Shown in pieces: positions 18,015 through 29,861 of a stretch of DNA of 64,000 nucleotides. Below the pieces are notes generated by a model, which worked only from the letters and a program-made list of their open reading frames with translations, did no database searches and was not told the origin of the DNA. This DNA is from Salinilacustrithrix sp003476595. Its GTDB lineage: Bacteria; Actinomycetota; Acidimicrobiia; Acidimicrobiales; Salinilacustritrichaceae. Location of the stretch: positions 1 through 64,000 of the forward strand of contig CAXAUZ010000003.1 in NCBI GenBank assembly GCA_963972525.1, read 5' to 3'. Within the stretch, counting starts at the first letter, position 1; each line of letters opens with the position of its first letter. The translations under genes were made by a program, and so were the position numbers.

Positions 18015-20630
18015 ATGACGACGGAAGCGGCCCAGCTGCAGTTCGCTGCCGAGTTCACGCTGTTCATGGCCGCCATCGCGGCGATCGCGATCACTGCCCT
18101 GCGCCCGGAGCTGCTGGCCCGCCGGGCGCTCGGGCGGGCGCTGCTGGTCGTCGGGTCGACGGCGCTCGCCGCAGCCGCCTTCCTGCACGGTTCGCTCCTG
18201 CTCGACGAGGGCAGCGACCCGGTGCTGGTCGGGCTCCGCCTCGGCGGCATCGCCGGCCTCGCGGCGGCGATCGCGAGCTGGCGCGTCGGCCGTGGTGCCC
18301 GGGGTGCAGCAGCCGCCGGCGTGCTCGCGCTGGCCGCAGCCGAGGGGCTCGTCGCCGCCGACCTGGAGACCGGCGGCGACGTGACCCGTGGCCTCGGGGC
18401 CGTGCTGTTCGGCGTCGGTCTGGTGCTGGCCTCCCGCCGGGCCATCGCCGCCCGCGTCGCCATGGCCGCGGCCACGGTCGTCCTGCTCGTCGTCACCGTC
18501 CTGTCCATCGCCCTTTCGGTCGTGATCGCCGAGAACGTCGAGGACGAAGCCGCCCGCCGCTACGAAGCCCGGGCCGAGACCGAGTCGCAGGTCTTCGCCG
18601 ACACCAGCAGCTCCGCGCTCGTGGCTGCAGAGCTCACCGGCCGGATCATGGCCCAGCTGCCGGCGCAGATCCGGACGGCCACCGACCCGGCCGCCGCGCC
18701 GGGCGAGGTCGAGGTGGCGCGGGCCGAGCTGACCGATGCGCTCGTGAACATCCGCACCACGGTCCTGCAGGTGCGCTTCCCCGGTCCCATCACCGTCCAC
18801 GGCGCCGACGGTCGACTCGCCGCGTCCCTCGATCTGTCCGACGCCGTGCGGATCTCGCTGCTGGGGGACGCGACCATCGCCGAGGTGCTCGAGGCGAGGG
18901 TGCCCACCGAGGCGGTGGGCATCGTCGGGAACCGCGCCTACGCCATCGGCGCCGCGCCGATCACCGACGCCGCAGGCGAGTTCCTCGGCGTCGCCGTCGT
19001 CACGTCCCGGCTCGACGACGAGTTCCTGGCCGACCGGATCACGGACCAGGAGTCGGTCGCCGACGGGATCGGCATGGCCGTCGCCGATCGGCGCCGCATC
19101 TACGCCGTCGCCGGACCCCAGGCCGGCGCGCCCGAGACGCTGGAGCTGGCGGGCGACGCACTGCGGGAGGGGGAGCGGCGCACGACGGTGGACGGTGATC
19201 GCTTCGTCGTCGCCGACACCGTCGACCAGGACGGGAACCCGACGCTGGCGGTGGTCATCAACCTGCCCCAGAACAGCATCGACGCCACCCGTCAGGACCT
19301 GTTCCGGCTGCTGTTCCTGGTCGCGCTCGGTGCGGGGGCACTGGCCATGGTCCTCGCCGGCTACGCCGGCAACCGGATCGGTGCCGGGCTGAGCCGGCTC
19401 ACCACCGTCACCGGGGAGCTGCAGCAGGGCCGCTTGTCGGCCCGCGCCGAGGTGGGCGCCGAGGACGAGCTCGGCGTCCTGGCCTCGACCTTCAACCAGA
19501 TGGCCGCGTCCCTGCAGTCGATGACCGACGACCTCCGCTCGGCTGCGGACCAGGAGTCCGCACTGCGCGGCCGCCTGGAGGGCGTGGTCGGCGGCATGGG
19601 CGAGGCGCTCATCGCGGTCGACGACCGGGGCCGCATCACGGACTTCAACGCCTCGGCGGAGGAGCTCATCGGCCTGCCGGCCCGCGACGTGATCGGCCGC
19701 ACGCTGGCGATGGCCTGCACGGTCACCGGCGAGGACGGCGTCGACATGACGCCGCGCTTCGTGAAGCCGGTGGTGGACTCCTGGTCGGCCGCGCTCGACG
19801 TCGTGCGGACCGATGGCACCACGGTGCCGGTGGCGGTGTCGGCCGGGCCGCTGCGAGGACCGGCCGGGATGCTCACCGGCGCGGTCTTCGTGCTCCGCGA
19901 CGTGCGCCGCGAGCGGGAGATCGAGCAGATGAAGACCGACTTCATCGCCAACGTGAGCCACGAGCTGCGCACCCCGCTGACCCCCGTCCTCGGCTACGCC
20001 GACATCCTCGCCACCCGGGACCTCGGTCCCGAGCAGACCAAGCGCTTCGCCGGCGAGATCCACGAGTCGGCCCGCAAGCTGCTCCGGGTCACCGACCAGC
20101 TCGTGCAGTTCGCCACCCTTGCCGCCGGTCGGCTGCAGCTGCACGAGGAGCCGGTCGAGGCCCGTCAGCTGCTCGACGCGCTCGCCGACCGGTGGAGCGA
20201 CCGGCTGCCCGACACGCACCGCCTCAGCCGTCGGGTCGCCCGCCGCATGCCACCGGCCGTGCTCGACCGCCGATACGTCGACGTCGCCCTGGACGAGCTG
20301 ATCGACAACGCCGTGAAGTACTCGCCCGGGGGCGGCCGCATCCGCGTCAGCGCGTCGGTGCACGAGAACGGCGCCGGACCCCGACTCGTGCTGGCGGTGG
20401 ATGACCAGGGCGTCGGCATCGACCCGGACCGCCGCGAGTCCATCTTCGAGGACTTCGCCCAGGCCGACGGCTCCACGACCCGCCGCTTCGGCGGCCTCGG
20501 CCTCGGCCTCGCCCTGGTCAGCCGCATCGTGCGGGCCCACGGCGGCGACCTGTCGTGCACGTCGGAGGTCGGCAAGGGGACCACGGTGCGGATGGTCCTG
20601 CCGCTGGACCGACCCGCACCCCGGCCGTGA
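18015..20630 (+). CDS. Large membrane sensor histidine kinase
   Basis: An 871-residue kinase. The N-terminus has about six hydrophobic segments (residues 10-170), an unusual membrane input module. Then comes an extracytoplasmic region (about 170-430) similar in layout to a single-Cache or PAS-like sensor (residues 250-380), another transmembrane helix (FRLLFLVALGAGALAMVLAGYAG), HAMP (about 455-505), PAS (about 520-625), HisKA with His649 in ANVSHELRTPL, and HATPase with N box ELIDNAVKYS and GGLGLGLALVSRI. No response regulator is adjacent, so it is an orphan kinase here. Its stop overlaps the GTG of the next gene. Confidence 0.88.
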   Translation: MTTEAAQLQFAAEFTLFMAAIAAIAITALRPELLARRALGRALLVVGSTALAAAAFLHGSLLLDEGSDPVLVGLRLGGIAGLAAAIASWRVGRGARGAAAAGVLALAAAEGLVAADLETGGDVTRGLGAVLFGVGLVLASRRAIAARVAMAAATVVLLVVTVLSIALSVVIAENVEDEAARRYEARAETESQVFADTSSSALVAAELTGRIMAQLPAQIRTATDPAAAPGEVEVARAELTDALVNIRTTVLQVRFPGPITVHGADGRLAASLDLSDAVRISLLGDATIAEVLEARVPTEAVGIVGNRAYAIGAAPITDAAGEFLGVAVVTSRLDDEFLADRITDQESVADGIGMAVADRRRIYAVAGPQAGAPETLELAGDALREGERRTTVDGDRFVVADTVDQDGNPTLAVVINLPQNSIDATRQDLFRLLFLVALGAGALAMVLAGYAGNRIGAGLSRLTTVTGELQQGRLSARAEVGAEDELGVLASTFNQMAASLQSMTDDLRSAADQESALRGRLEGVVGGMGEALIAVDDRGRITDFNASAEELIGLPARDVIGRTLAMACTVTGEDGVDMTPRFVKPVVDSWSAALDVVRTDGTTVPVAVSAGPLRGPAGMLTGAVFVLRDVRREREIEQMKTDFIANVSHELRTPLTPVLGYADILATRDLGPEQTKRFAGEIHESARKLLRVTDQLVQFATLAAGRLQLHEEPVEARQLLDALADRWSDRLPDTHRLSRRVARRMPPAVLDRRYVDVALDELIDNAVKYSPGGGRIRVSASVHENGAGPRLVLAVDDQGVGIDPDRRESIFEDFAQADGSTTRRFGGLGLGLALVSRIVRAHGGDLSCTSEVGKGTTVRMVLPLDRPAPRP

Positions 20631-21787
20631 CCCGGCGGGCCGTGCTCGCGGGGTGCGCGGCCCTGGTGCTGGTCGCGGGGGTGCTCGCCGTGGCGCTCCG
20701 GGAGGAGGTCGACGGACCCGGTCCCGACCAGGCCCGCCTCGAGGTGGATGGCGCCGCGACCGTGACGGCGGCCGACGGCTCGACCCGGGAGGTGGTCGAC
20801 GGGGACGAGGTGCTGGCCTTCGGTGAGCAGGTGGCGATGGCCTCGGGTTCCGGGGTGCTCGAGCTCGCCGACGGCTCGACCTACGAGCTCCGGGCATGGC
20901 AGGACGCGGCCACCATCCTGGCGGTCGGTGCGCCGCCCCGGGTCCTCGCCGGCGAGCTGCTCGTCCTCGACGGCTTCCCCGCCCAGGTGTCGGTGGACAC
21001 GGTCACGCTTGCCGCGCGGGGCGCCCTGCGCGTGGACGCCGACGACCTGGTGGCCAGCGCCTACGCGGGTCGGGCCCGGGTGACGGGGGTCGGCGACGTG
21101 GCGGAGCTCGTGGGGCTGCGCCGCCTCGTGCTCGTGCCCGGCGCCGCCCCCGAGCCGATCACCTACGACGGCACCGACGAGTGGGACCGGCGCTTCCTCG
21201 GCGAGGCGGTCGCCTTCGGCGAACGGCTCGAGGCGCTGGCCCGGGGCTACACCAGCGATCTGCCGCCGGGGCAGGGCCGGTCGATGTCGTTCTTCCGGTC
21301 GGTGCTGCCCGCGCTGGAGGAGGCACGCGAGCTGGGCGAGGACCTGCTCGACCCGGCCCGACCGCCGGGTGAGACGCTGGTCGGCGCGGCCATCACCGTG
21401 CAGGGTCGACGGGGCACCGCCCGCCAGCGCTGGCAGGAGGTCTTCTCCTTCCGTGACGCCGGCGCGCCGTGGGGCCTGGTCGCCCTCGACCAGGGCGTGA
21501 GCTCGTCCCCCGTGCTCGACGCGATCGAGCTGGCAATCGGCGCATCCGATGATGCGACGGTGGCCCCGACGACCACGCAGCCCGCCAACCCGACGACCGT
21601 CGACCCCGGCGGCACGGCCACGACCACCACGCCGAGCACCGTCACCACCACCACCACCACCACCACCACCACCACCACGGCGCCGCCCGCGCCGGCGCCG
21701 GGTGGCGGCCTCCTGGATCCGGTCGTCGGACTGGCCTCCGACGTGCTCGCCGAGCTGCTCGAGGTGCTGGGTCTGGACCCCTCGTAG
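20627..21787 (+). CDS. FecR-like extracytoplasmic protein with polythreonine linker
   Basis: A 386-residue protein. It has an N-terminal signal anchor (AVLAGCAALVLVAGVLAVAL; possible lipobox LAGC is very early). A FecR-like beta domain follows (about residues 30-140, with GSGVLELADGSTYELR and a repeated GELLVLDG-like pattern), then a helical segment, then a Thr/Pro linker containing 12 consecutive threonines encoded by an (ACC)n run, and a short C-terminal helix. GTGA overlap with the kinase gene suggests that the two form a unit: FecR-like proteins often relay envelope signals. The function is inferred only. Confidence 0.55.
   Translation: MTRRAVLAGCAALVLVAGVLAVALREEVDGPGPDQARLEVDGAATVTAADGSTREVVDGDEVLAFGEQVAMASGSGVLELADGSTYELRAWQDAATILAVGAPPRVLAGELLVLDGFPAQVSVDTVTLAARGALRVDADDLVASAYAGRARVTGVGDVAELVGLRRLVLVPGAAPEPITYDGTDEWDRRFLGEAVAFGERLEALARGYTSDLPPGQGRSMSFFRSVLPALEEARELGEDLLDPARPPGETLVGAAITVQGRRGTARQRWQEVFSFRDAGAPWGLVALDQGVSSSPVLDAIELAIGASDDATVAPTTTQPANPTTVDPGGTATTTTPSTVTTTTTTTTTTTTAPPAPAPGGGLLDPVVGLASDVLAELLEVLGLDPS
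21644..21679 (+). repeat. (ACC)12 trinucleotide microsatellite
   Basis: Eleven ACC units followed by ACG, in frame, encode 12 threonines in the FecR-like protein. Unit-length changes would alter linker length without shifting frame. Confidence 0.9.
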
Positions 21788-21864
21788 GGCGTCGACGCAG
21801 GCGGGGCGGGGCTCCTCGGAGGCTCCACCGGCGCCCGGAGGGGCAGGCGTAGGGTTGCTCCCCG

Positions 21865-23964
<2,100 letters not shown>

Positions 23965-24040
23965 GCCCCACCCGCCGGGGTCGTCACGGGCCGACTCGCG
24001 GTGGGCAGCCCGCCCGTCATCGGTAGGCTCCGCGCCCTCC

Positions 24041-27000
24041 ATGCGCCCACCCTCTGACATGCCAAGCCCCGCCGCGCGCCGTCCGCGCCCGGCCGGTTCG
24101 AACCGTGGACGCACGATCCTGATCGTCGCGGCCATCGCCCTGTTCATCCTGGTCACGTCGCTGCGCGGGATCGCCGGCTTCTACACCGACTTCCTGTGGT
24201 TCGACTCGCTCGGATACGACGACGTCTGGCGCGGCGTGCTCGGAGCCCAGATCTCCCTGGCCGCGATCTTCGTGGCGATCTTCTTCGCCATCTGCTGGGT
24301 CAACCTCTACATCGCCGACCGCTTGGCGCCGAAGTTCCCCCCGGCCGGTCCCGAGCAGGAGGCGCTCGAGCGCTTCCGGGATGCCATCGGGCACCGCACG
24401 GGCCTGCTGCGCATCGGCGTGGCGCTGTTCCTCGCCCTCATCGCCGGCCTGGGCATGAGCCAGGAGTGGCGCTCGTGGCTGCTGTTCGTCAACGGGGGCG
24501 ACTGGGGCCAGCAGGATGCCCAGTTCGGCACCGACCTCGGCTTCTACATCTTCCAGCTGCCGTTCCTGTCCTCGGTCGCCGACTGGGCGTTCGCCTCGAT
24601 CCTCATCATCCTCGTCGTCACCGTCGCCGCCCACTTCGCCAACGGCGGCATCCGGGTCCAGCCCACCGGCCCCGGCGCGGTCGGCCCGCGGGTGACCTCG
24701 CAGGTCAAGGCGCACATCTCCGTGCTGCTCGGCGTCCTCGCGCTCATCCGGGCCGCGGGCTACTACCTGCAGCGCTTCGAGCTCACCACCTCGAGCACGG
24801 GCTTCGTCGACGGCGCCGGCTACACCGACGTCAACGCCCAGCTCCCGGTGCTCAACCTGCTGGTCCTGATCTCCGCGGCCAGCTTCGTCCTGTTCATCGT
24901 GAACATCTGGCGGCGCGGCTGGGTGCTGCCCATCCTCGGCGTCGGCCTGTGGGGCCTGGTCGCTGTGGTGGCCGGCGGCATCTACCCCCAGTTCATCCAG
25001 CGCTTCCAGGTCGAGCCGAACGAGTCCTCCACCGAGGAGGAGTACATCGAGCGCAACATCGCCGCCACCCGCGAGGCGCTCGACCTCGGCAACGTGGACA
25101 GCGTCGACTACGAGCTCAACCGCGACCCCGAGGGCGTCGACCTCACCGACAACCGCAACACCGTGCGCAACATCCGCCTGTGGGATCCCTCCGCCACGGT
25201 GCTGGGCCAGACCTTCCCCCGCCTCGAGGAGCTGCTGCCCTACTACCAGCTGAGCGATGTCGACGTGGACCGCTACACGATCGACGGCGAGCCCACCCAG
25301 GTGGTGCTCTCGGTCCGCGACCTCAACACCGCCGGCATCCCCACCGGCTCGTGGGAGGCCCGACACGTCATCTACACACACGGCTACGGCGTGGTCATGG
25401 CATCGGGCACCTCCAAGACGCCCGAGGGTCGCCCCGACTTCTTCCTCCAGCAGGTGCCGGTCCGGGAGAACACCGACCTCGCGCTCGAGCGACCGCAGAT
25501 CTACTTCGGCGAGGACATGGGCGGTTACGGCATCACCCAGGCCACGCGCGACGAGCTCGACTACCAGATCGGCGACGAGACCCAGCTCACCCGGTACGAG
25601 GGTGCGGACGGCGTCGGCATCGGCTCCTACCTGCGTCGCATCGCGTTCTCCTTGCGCTTCGGGCAGTACGACCCGCTCATCACCGACTTCATCACCGGCG
25701 ACTCCAAGATCCACTACATCCGCGACGTGCGGGACCGGGCCCAGAGCCTGGCGCCGTTCCTCGAGTTCGACGCCGACCCCTACGCGGTGGTCGTCGACGG
25801 CGGGGTCAAGTGGATCATCGACGCCTACACCACCACTGACCGGTTCCCGTACGGGCAGGTGGCCGACAACGGTGGCCTCCCATCCGGCAGCGGCCTGAAC
25901 AAGGGCTTCAACTACGTCCGCAACTCGGTCAAGACCGTGGTCGACGCCTACGACGGCACGGTCACCTTCTACGTGATCGACCAGGAAGACCCGATCATCC
26001 AGGCCTGGCGCAGCGCGTTCCCCGACCTGTTCGTCGACATCGACGAGATGCCCGAGCCGCTCGTCGAGCACCTGCGCTACCCCGAGGACCTGTTCCGGGT
26101 GCAGACGAACATGTGGGCCCGGTACCACGTGAACGACCCGCAGACCTTCTACAACAACAACGACGCCTGGAACGTGGCCCTCGACCCCGGCACCGCCGGC
26201 GCCGGCCCCGCCACGCAGACCACCAACGCCGCCGGCGAGCCGATCGGCCCGTCCGTGGGTGCCCGCGTCGACCCGTACTACCTGCTCACCCAGCTGCCGG
26301 GTGAGGACGAGGCCGAGTTCGTCATGCTGCGCAGCTTCGTGCCGTTCGGCCGCGACGACGACAACCAGCAGCTCACCGCGTTCATGGTGGCCCGGTCCGA
26401 TCCGGAGAACTACGGCGAGCTCGTGACCTACACGATGCCCCGCCAGAACCGGCCCGACGGCCCGGCCATCGTCGCCGATGCCATGCAGTCGGACCCGGTG
26501 GTCTCCGAGCAGCAGACGCTGCTCGGCACCGGTGAGTCCACGGTGAAGCTCGGCAACCTGATCGTGGTGCCGGTGGACGAGTCGCTCGTGTACGTGCGGC
26601 CCTTCTACGTGGAGTCCAACCAGGTCCGGATCCCCGAGCTGAAGAAGGTCATCGCCTTCTTCGAGTCCAACGTGGCCATCGCCGACACCCTCGAGCAGGC
26701 GCTGACCCAGCTGCTCGGCGAGGTTCCCGACCTCGACGAGGTCGTGGACGAGGACCGCGAGGTCATCGACGTGCCCGACGACCCGACCGCGCCCCTCGAC
26801 CCGAACGACGAGACGGGCTCGGTGGACGAGCGCGCCGCACGGCTGCTCGAGGACGCGAACGCGCTCTACGAGGACGCGCAGGCGGCGCTGACCGCCGGGG
26901 ACCTCGGCGAGTACCAGTCCCTGACCGAGGAGGCCCAGGAGCTGGTGAGCGAGGCGCTCGAGCTGCTGGCCGCGTCGACGACCACCACCACGTCCCCGCC

Positions 27001-27052
27001 CTCGGAGACCGAGGCCACCAACCCCGAGGACGAGGAGTCCGAGGAGGCCTGA
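24041..27052 (+). CDS. UPF0182 family membrane protein (COG1615)
   Basis: A 1003-residue integral membrane protein of a family widespread in actinomycetes and cyanobacteria. About seven transmembrane helices lie in the first 330 residues (for example TILIVAAIALFILVTSLRGIAG, VLFIVNIWRRGWVLPILGVG). A large extracytoplasmic domain follows, with conserved family blocks NRNTVRNIRLWDP, YYQLSDVDVDRYTIDG, RHVIYTHGYG, VKWIIDAYTTTDRFPYG and NYVRNSVKTVVDAYDG. The C-terminal 100 residues are acidic and end in a Ser/Thr/Glu-rich tail. The start may be ATG 24041 or ATG 24059. The biochemical role is not established for the family. Confidence 0.9.
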   Translation: MRPPSDMPSPAARRPRPAGSNRGRTILIVAAIALFILVTSLRGIAGFYTDFLWFDSLGYDDVWRGVLGAQISLAAIFVAIFFAICWVNLYIADRLAPKFPPAGPEQEALERFRDAIGHRTGLLRIGVALFLALIAGLGMSQEWRSWLLFVNGGDWGQQDAQFGTDLGFYIFQLPFLSSVADWAFASILIILVVTVAAHFANGGIRVQPTGPGAVGPRVTSQVKAHISVLLGVLALIRAAGYYLQRFELTTSSTGFVDGAGYTDVNAQLPVLNLLVLISAASFVLFIVNIWRRGWVLPILGVGLWGLVAVVAGGIYPQFIQRFQVEPNESSTEEEYIERNIAATREALDLGNVDSVDYELNRDPEGVDLTDNRNTVRNIRLWDPSATVLGQTFPRLEELLPYYQLSDVDVDRYTIDGEPTQVVLSVRDLNTAGIPTGSWEARHVIYTHGYGVVMASGTSKTPEGRPDFFLQQVPVRENTDLALERPQIYFGEDMGGYGITQATRDELDYQIGDETQLTRYEGADGVGIGSYLRRIAFSLRFGQYDPLITDFITGDSKIHYIRDVRDRAQSLAPFLEFDADPYAVVVDGGVKWIIDAYTTTDRFPYGQVADNGGLPSGSGLNKGFNYVRNSVKTVVDAYDGTVTFYVIDQEDPIIQAWRSAFPDLFVDIDEMPEPLVEHLRYPEDLFRVQTNMWARYHVNDPQTFYNNNDAWNVALDPGTAGAGPATQTTNAAGEPIGPSVGARVDPYYLLTQLPGEDEAEFVMLRSFVPFGRDDDNQQLTAFMVARSDPENYGELVTYTMPRQNRPDGPAIVADAMQSDPVVSEQQTLLGTGESTVKLGNLIVVPVDESLVYVRPFYVESNQVRIPELKKVIAFFESNVAIADTLEQALTQLLGEVPDLDEVVDEDREVIDVPDDPTAPLDPNDETGSVDERAARLLEDANALYEDAQAALTAGDLGEYQSLTEEAQELVSEALELLAASTTTTTSPPSETEATNPEDEESEEA

Positions 27053-27062
27053 CCGGAGGGGC

Positions 27063-27485
27063 TCAGCGGGCCGGCGTCCAGCCGGTGTCGTTCGGGGTCA
27101 GCTCTCGCAGGTCGATGGCACCGTCCTGGCCCTGGACGGCCCGCAGCTCGTCGCGGACGGCGTCGAGGCGGGCCGCGAGGTTGACCTCGAGGCGGGACAG
27201 CTCGGCCGCGACCCGGGCGGAGTGCATGCGGGCCTCGAGCAGATCGCCGTTGCTCGGCACGTCCATGCGGTCGAGCAGGGCGTCGGACAGAGCGTCGACC
27301 CGGTGCTCGAGCTGGACCACGTGCCCGTGGAGCTGGGCCGACTGGGTGGCCAGCATCTTCAGGGCGCGCTCGGTGCGCTCGAGCGACTGGCCCGAGACCA
27401 TGGGCACCAGCTCCCGGCTCGGCGCGGGCGCGTCGGACTCGGTCGGCGCCGGGGTGTCGGGGGTGCGGCGACGGAACCAGGCCAT
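27063..27485 (-). CDS. Small coiled-coil protein, unknown function
   Basis: A 140-residue soluble protein. A basic N-terminus (MAWFRRRTPDTPAP) is followed by a predicted long helix with heptad character (about residues 35-120: LERTERALKMLATQ, VVQLEHRVDALSDALLD, LEVNLAARLDAVRDELRAV) and a short polar tail. It is convergent with the UPF0182 gene, ten bases from its stop, so coding is supported mainly by typical codon bias and the coherent amphipathic pattern. No family was recognised. Confidence 0.6.
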   Translation of the reverse strand: MAWFRRRTPDTPAPTESDAPAPSRELVPMVSGQSLERTERALKMLATQSAQLHGHVVQLEHRVDALSDALLDRMDVPSNGDLLEARMHSARVAAELSRLEVNLAARLDAVRDELRAVQGQDGAIDLRELTPNDTGWTPAR

Positions 27486-27530
27486 GTCCCGACGGTAGAT
27501 CCACCGCGGGCGGCCGGTGGTGGATGGCGC

Positions 27531-28424
27531 TCACGCGGCGGGACGGGGGCGGCGGACCAGGTCGGGCCAGCTCGTGTCGGGCACGCCGAGGTCGTCGAGC
27601 AGGTCGAGCACGTCGTCGGCGGCCTCGGGGGAGCACTGCGCGTCGAGACGGCGCTTGAGCAGGTGGAGGGGCGGGCAGCGGTTGAGCACGAAGCGGGCGA
27701 AGGAGCCCTCGTCCAGCCAGGCGGCGTCCTCGGGGTCGAGGTCGGGCACGGAGAAGCGGCCGAGGGTGGCGAGCTCCCGCATGCGGACCCACGTGAGCAC
27801 CCGATGGAAGGCGGTGAGGACGTCGACCAGGTCGGCGCCGCCGATGGAGGTGCCGCGGCGGAGCAGCTCGGTCACCGGGTGGAGCGCGACCGCGTCGGAC
27901 AGGGTGTCGATCGGATGCTCCGCCCCGACGATCGCCGAGAGCCACTCGATGCTCCAGTACGTCGACGGGTCGCACGGTGGGGGATCGGTGGGCAGGCCGA
28001 GCGCGCGCCGGAGCAGGTCGACCTGCTCGCCGCTCGGGGCCTCGCCGCCCAGCGCCTCCTCGAGGTCCTCGTCGTCGGCGCGGGTGCGGTGGGCGTGCTC
28101 GCCGGAGCGGGACAGGAGCGTGACGACGTGCACCCGGTGGCGACGCCGGCCCGGATCTCCCCGCTCGGCGACGTGGTACGCCCAGCCGTGGGTCGCGATG
28201 CCGACGGCGTGCCACTCCGCCGGGGCGGTGGTGCCCAGGAGCGCATCGGTGGGGTGGAGCCCGTCGAGCGGCTTCACGCCGAGGTCGAAGCCCTCGGCGT
28301 CGGGTGCAGCGATGTGGAGCAGGCAGGGCTCGAGCTCGCCGGTCGCCAGGGCGTCGGTGAGGTGGTCGGCGAGCAGGTGGAGCGACGCGTCGGTCGCGAG
28401 GTGGTCACCCATCGGTGCGGGCAT
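27531..28424 (-). CDS. Hypothetical protein
   Basis: A 297-residue soluble protein without a recognisable domain. The first half is alpha/beta-looking and His-rich (THGWAYHVAERGD, RHRVHVVTLLSRSG); the second half is helical (TELLRRGTSIGGADLVDVLTAFHRVLTWVRM). ATG 28424 is chosen because GGAGG lies seven bases upstream; the longer open frame to 28646 runs into the promoter region of the divergent gene. It may be related to its divergent neighbour (28595), but no shared motif was seen. Confidence 0.55.
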   Translation of the reverse strand: MPAPMGDHLATDASLHLLADHLTDALATGELEPCLLHIAAPDAEGFDLGVKPLDGLHPTDALLGTTAPAEWHAVGIATHGWAYHVAERGDPGRRRHRVHVVTLLSRSGEHAHRTRADDEDLEEALGGEAPSGEQVDLLRRALGLPTDPPPCDPSTYWSIEWLSAIVGAEHPIDTLSDAVALHPVTELLRRGTSIGGADLVDVLTAFHRVLTWVRMRELATLGRFSVPDLDPEDAAWLDEGSFARFVLNRCPPLHLLKRRLDAQCSPEAADDVLDLLDDLGVPDTSWPDLVRRPRPAA

Positions 28425-28581
28425 GGCGGTGCCTCCAGACGTTCGGAGCTGGCTGCCCGTCTCATCCCGTGCGGGTGGGGGCGGCGAGCGGCGCCGGTGG
28501 CGCCGGAGGCGGAGGTGATCCGCGAGGCCGAGGTCGGCTCGGGAGCGATCATGGCAGATGGGTGCTGACAGTTGCGGCGCG

Positions 28582-28587
28582 TAGGGT
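28582..28587 (+). promoter_or_regulatory. Putative -10 element of leaderless promoter
   Basis: TAGGGT lies seven bases before ATG 28595, with no ribosome-binding site between, in the 170-base divergent gap between two hypothetical genes. Confidence 0.4.
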
Positions 28588-28594
28588 CCGCCGG

Positions 28595-29848
28595 ATGGCC
28601 AAGCGCAAGCGTCGAGGCGGTGGCGGACGGGTGACCCCGCCTGCACGGGTGTGGCCCGAGGACGAGCCGGGCCTCCCGCCGCTCGACGGCATCGTGGCCG
28701 CCCTTGACGACTTCACCCAGGTGGGGGACCGGTCCCCGCTCGAGATCGAGCTGCAGATCTCCCAGTTCCTCGGCCAGCTCGGCGCCGGGTCGGCGTCGCC
28801 CGGGCCGGGCGAGCCCGACCACGAGGAGCTCCTCAACGGCATCGTCGAGCTGTGCCTGCACCACCTGGAGCAGTCGCCGCCCCGGGTCGTCATCGACTTC
28901 CTCTGGGTCCTCGACGCCTTCGACCCGGGGTGGCTGGCGTGGCCGCTGCACGAGCGCCTCGAGCGAGCGTCGTTGCCCGCACGTCCTGCTTGGGCGATGG
29001 ATGTGGGCCAGGCCGAGGTCCGCAGCGCGCACCGGGTGGAGCACGAGACCGGCGACGGCTACGACGTCGCCCTCGTCGCCCGGCACCGGTCGGCGGACAA
29101 GGACCACGTCGTGGCCGTGTACGTGGACCGCACCCTCGGGGGCCTGGCCACCGACCTGCTCGTCCACGACGATGCGGCGGAGTACCTGCGCCTGTCCGAC
29201 GACGCCGACGGGATGGGCATCACCGACCTCGACCTCGGCGTGGCCGCCGCCACCATCGATGTCGCCATCGACGCCACGATGGCCGCCGGCGTGCCCGCCG
29301 CCGTGGCCGACGGGTTCTCCCCGCAGTGGGCCGTCGTCGAGCACTACGTGGCCAAGCTGCCGGCCGACGGCGAGCCGCTGCCGCATCCCGAGCCGGCGAC
29401 TCCACAGGAGTGCGCCGCGATCGTCGACCGCTTCCTCGCGAGCCTGGACGGCATGGCCCACAAGAAGGACGCCGAGCCGCTGCTCGCCGCCGTGGGCTTC
29501 GTGACCGAGGAGCTCGGCGGCGACCCGCTCCGATGGAGCGCCCCCGTCACGCAGCTGATCCTCGGTGGCTGGCTGCCGTTCTCGGGCTTCGACGACGACG
29601 TGGTCGAGCGCTTCCCGAAGGTCCTGCGGGCCTTCGTGCCGTGGGCCCACCGAGAGCACGGGTGGGGCGACCGCTACCTGCCCGAGGCGCTCGAGGTGGT
29701 GCGCGCGGCAGAGGCCGGCGAGCTGCCGGGCCCGTCCCAGGGCGGTGGTCAGGTGGAGATCCTCGAGCAGGCAGTGGCCGCGGGCGTGGACCTGGACGAC
29801 GAGGCGGCGCTCGACGCCTTCCTGGACGACTACCTCGACGACGAGTAG
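28595..29848 (+). CDS. Hypothetical protein with basic N-terminus and acidic C-terminus
   Basis: A 417-residue soluble protein. It starts with a strongly basic tail (MAKRKRRGGGGR), then helical regions (ELLNGIVELCLHHLEQSPPRVVIDFLWVLDAF), a central alpha/beta portion (VALVARHRSADKDHVVAVYVDRTLGGLATDL is two linked strands), and ends in a very acidic stretch (DDYLDDE). The motif DKDHVVAVYVDRT resembles the plant/bacterial pattern of unknown-function proteins near SEC-C or YecA families, but I cannot assign it. A leaderless -10 box supports the ATG. Confidence 0.55.
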   Translation: MAKRKRRGGGGRVTPPARVWPEDEPGLPPLDGIVAALDDFTQVGDRSPLEIELQISQFLGQLGAGSASPGPGEPDHEELLNGIVELCLHHLEQSPPRVVIDFLWVLDAFDPGWLAWPLHERLERASLPARPAWAMDVGQAEVRSAHRVEHETGDGYDVALVARHRSADKDHVVAVYVDRTLGGLATDLLVHDDAAEYLRLSDDADGMGITDLDLGVAAATIDVAIDATMAAGVPAAVADGFSPQWAVVEHYVAKLPADGEPLPHPEPATPQECAAIVDRFLASLDGMAHKKDAEPLLAAVGFVTEELGGDPLRWSAPVTQLILGGWLPFSGFDDDVVERFPKVLRAFVPWAHREHGWGDRYLPEALEVVRAAEAGELPGPSQGGGQVEILEQAVAAGVDLDDEAALDAFLDDYLDDE

Positions 29849-29861
29849 CCGCCGTTCGGTC

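Noticed and set aside
17667..20897. A 1076-residue open frame on the minus strand
   Set aside because: It is antisense to the PDZ-Lon protease and the sensor kinase, both with clear domains. High GC content leaves long spurious frames; its translation is low-complexity and shows no domain.
21644..21679. CRISPR-like repetition
   Set aside because: It is a simple trinucleotide tract inside a gene, without spacers. No CRISPR array or cas gene was seen anywhere in the window.
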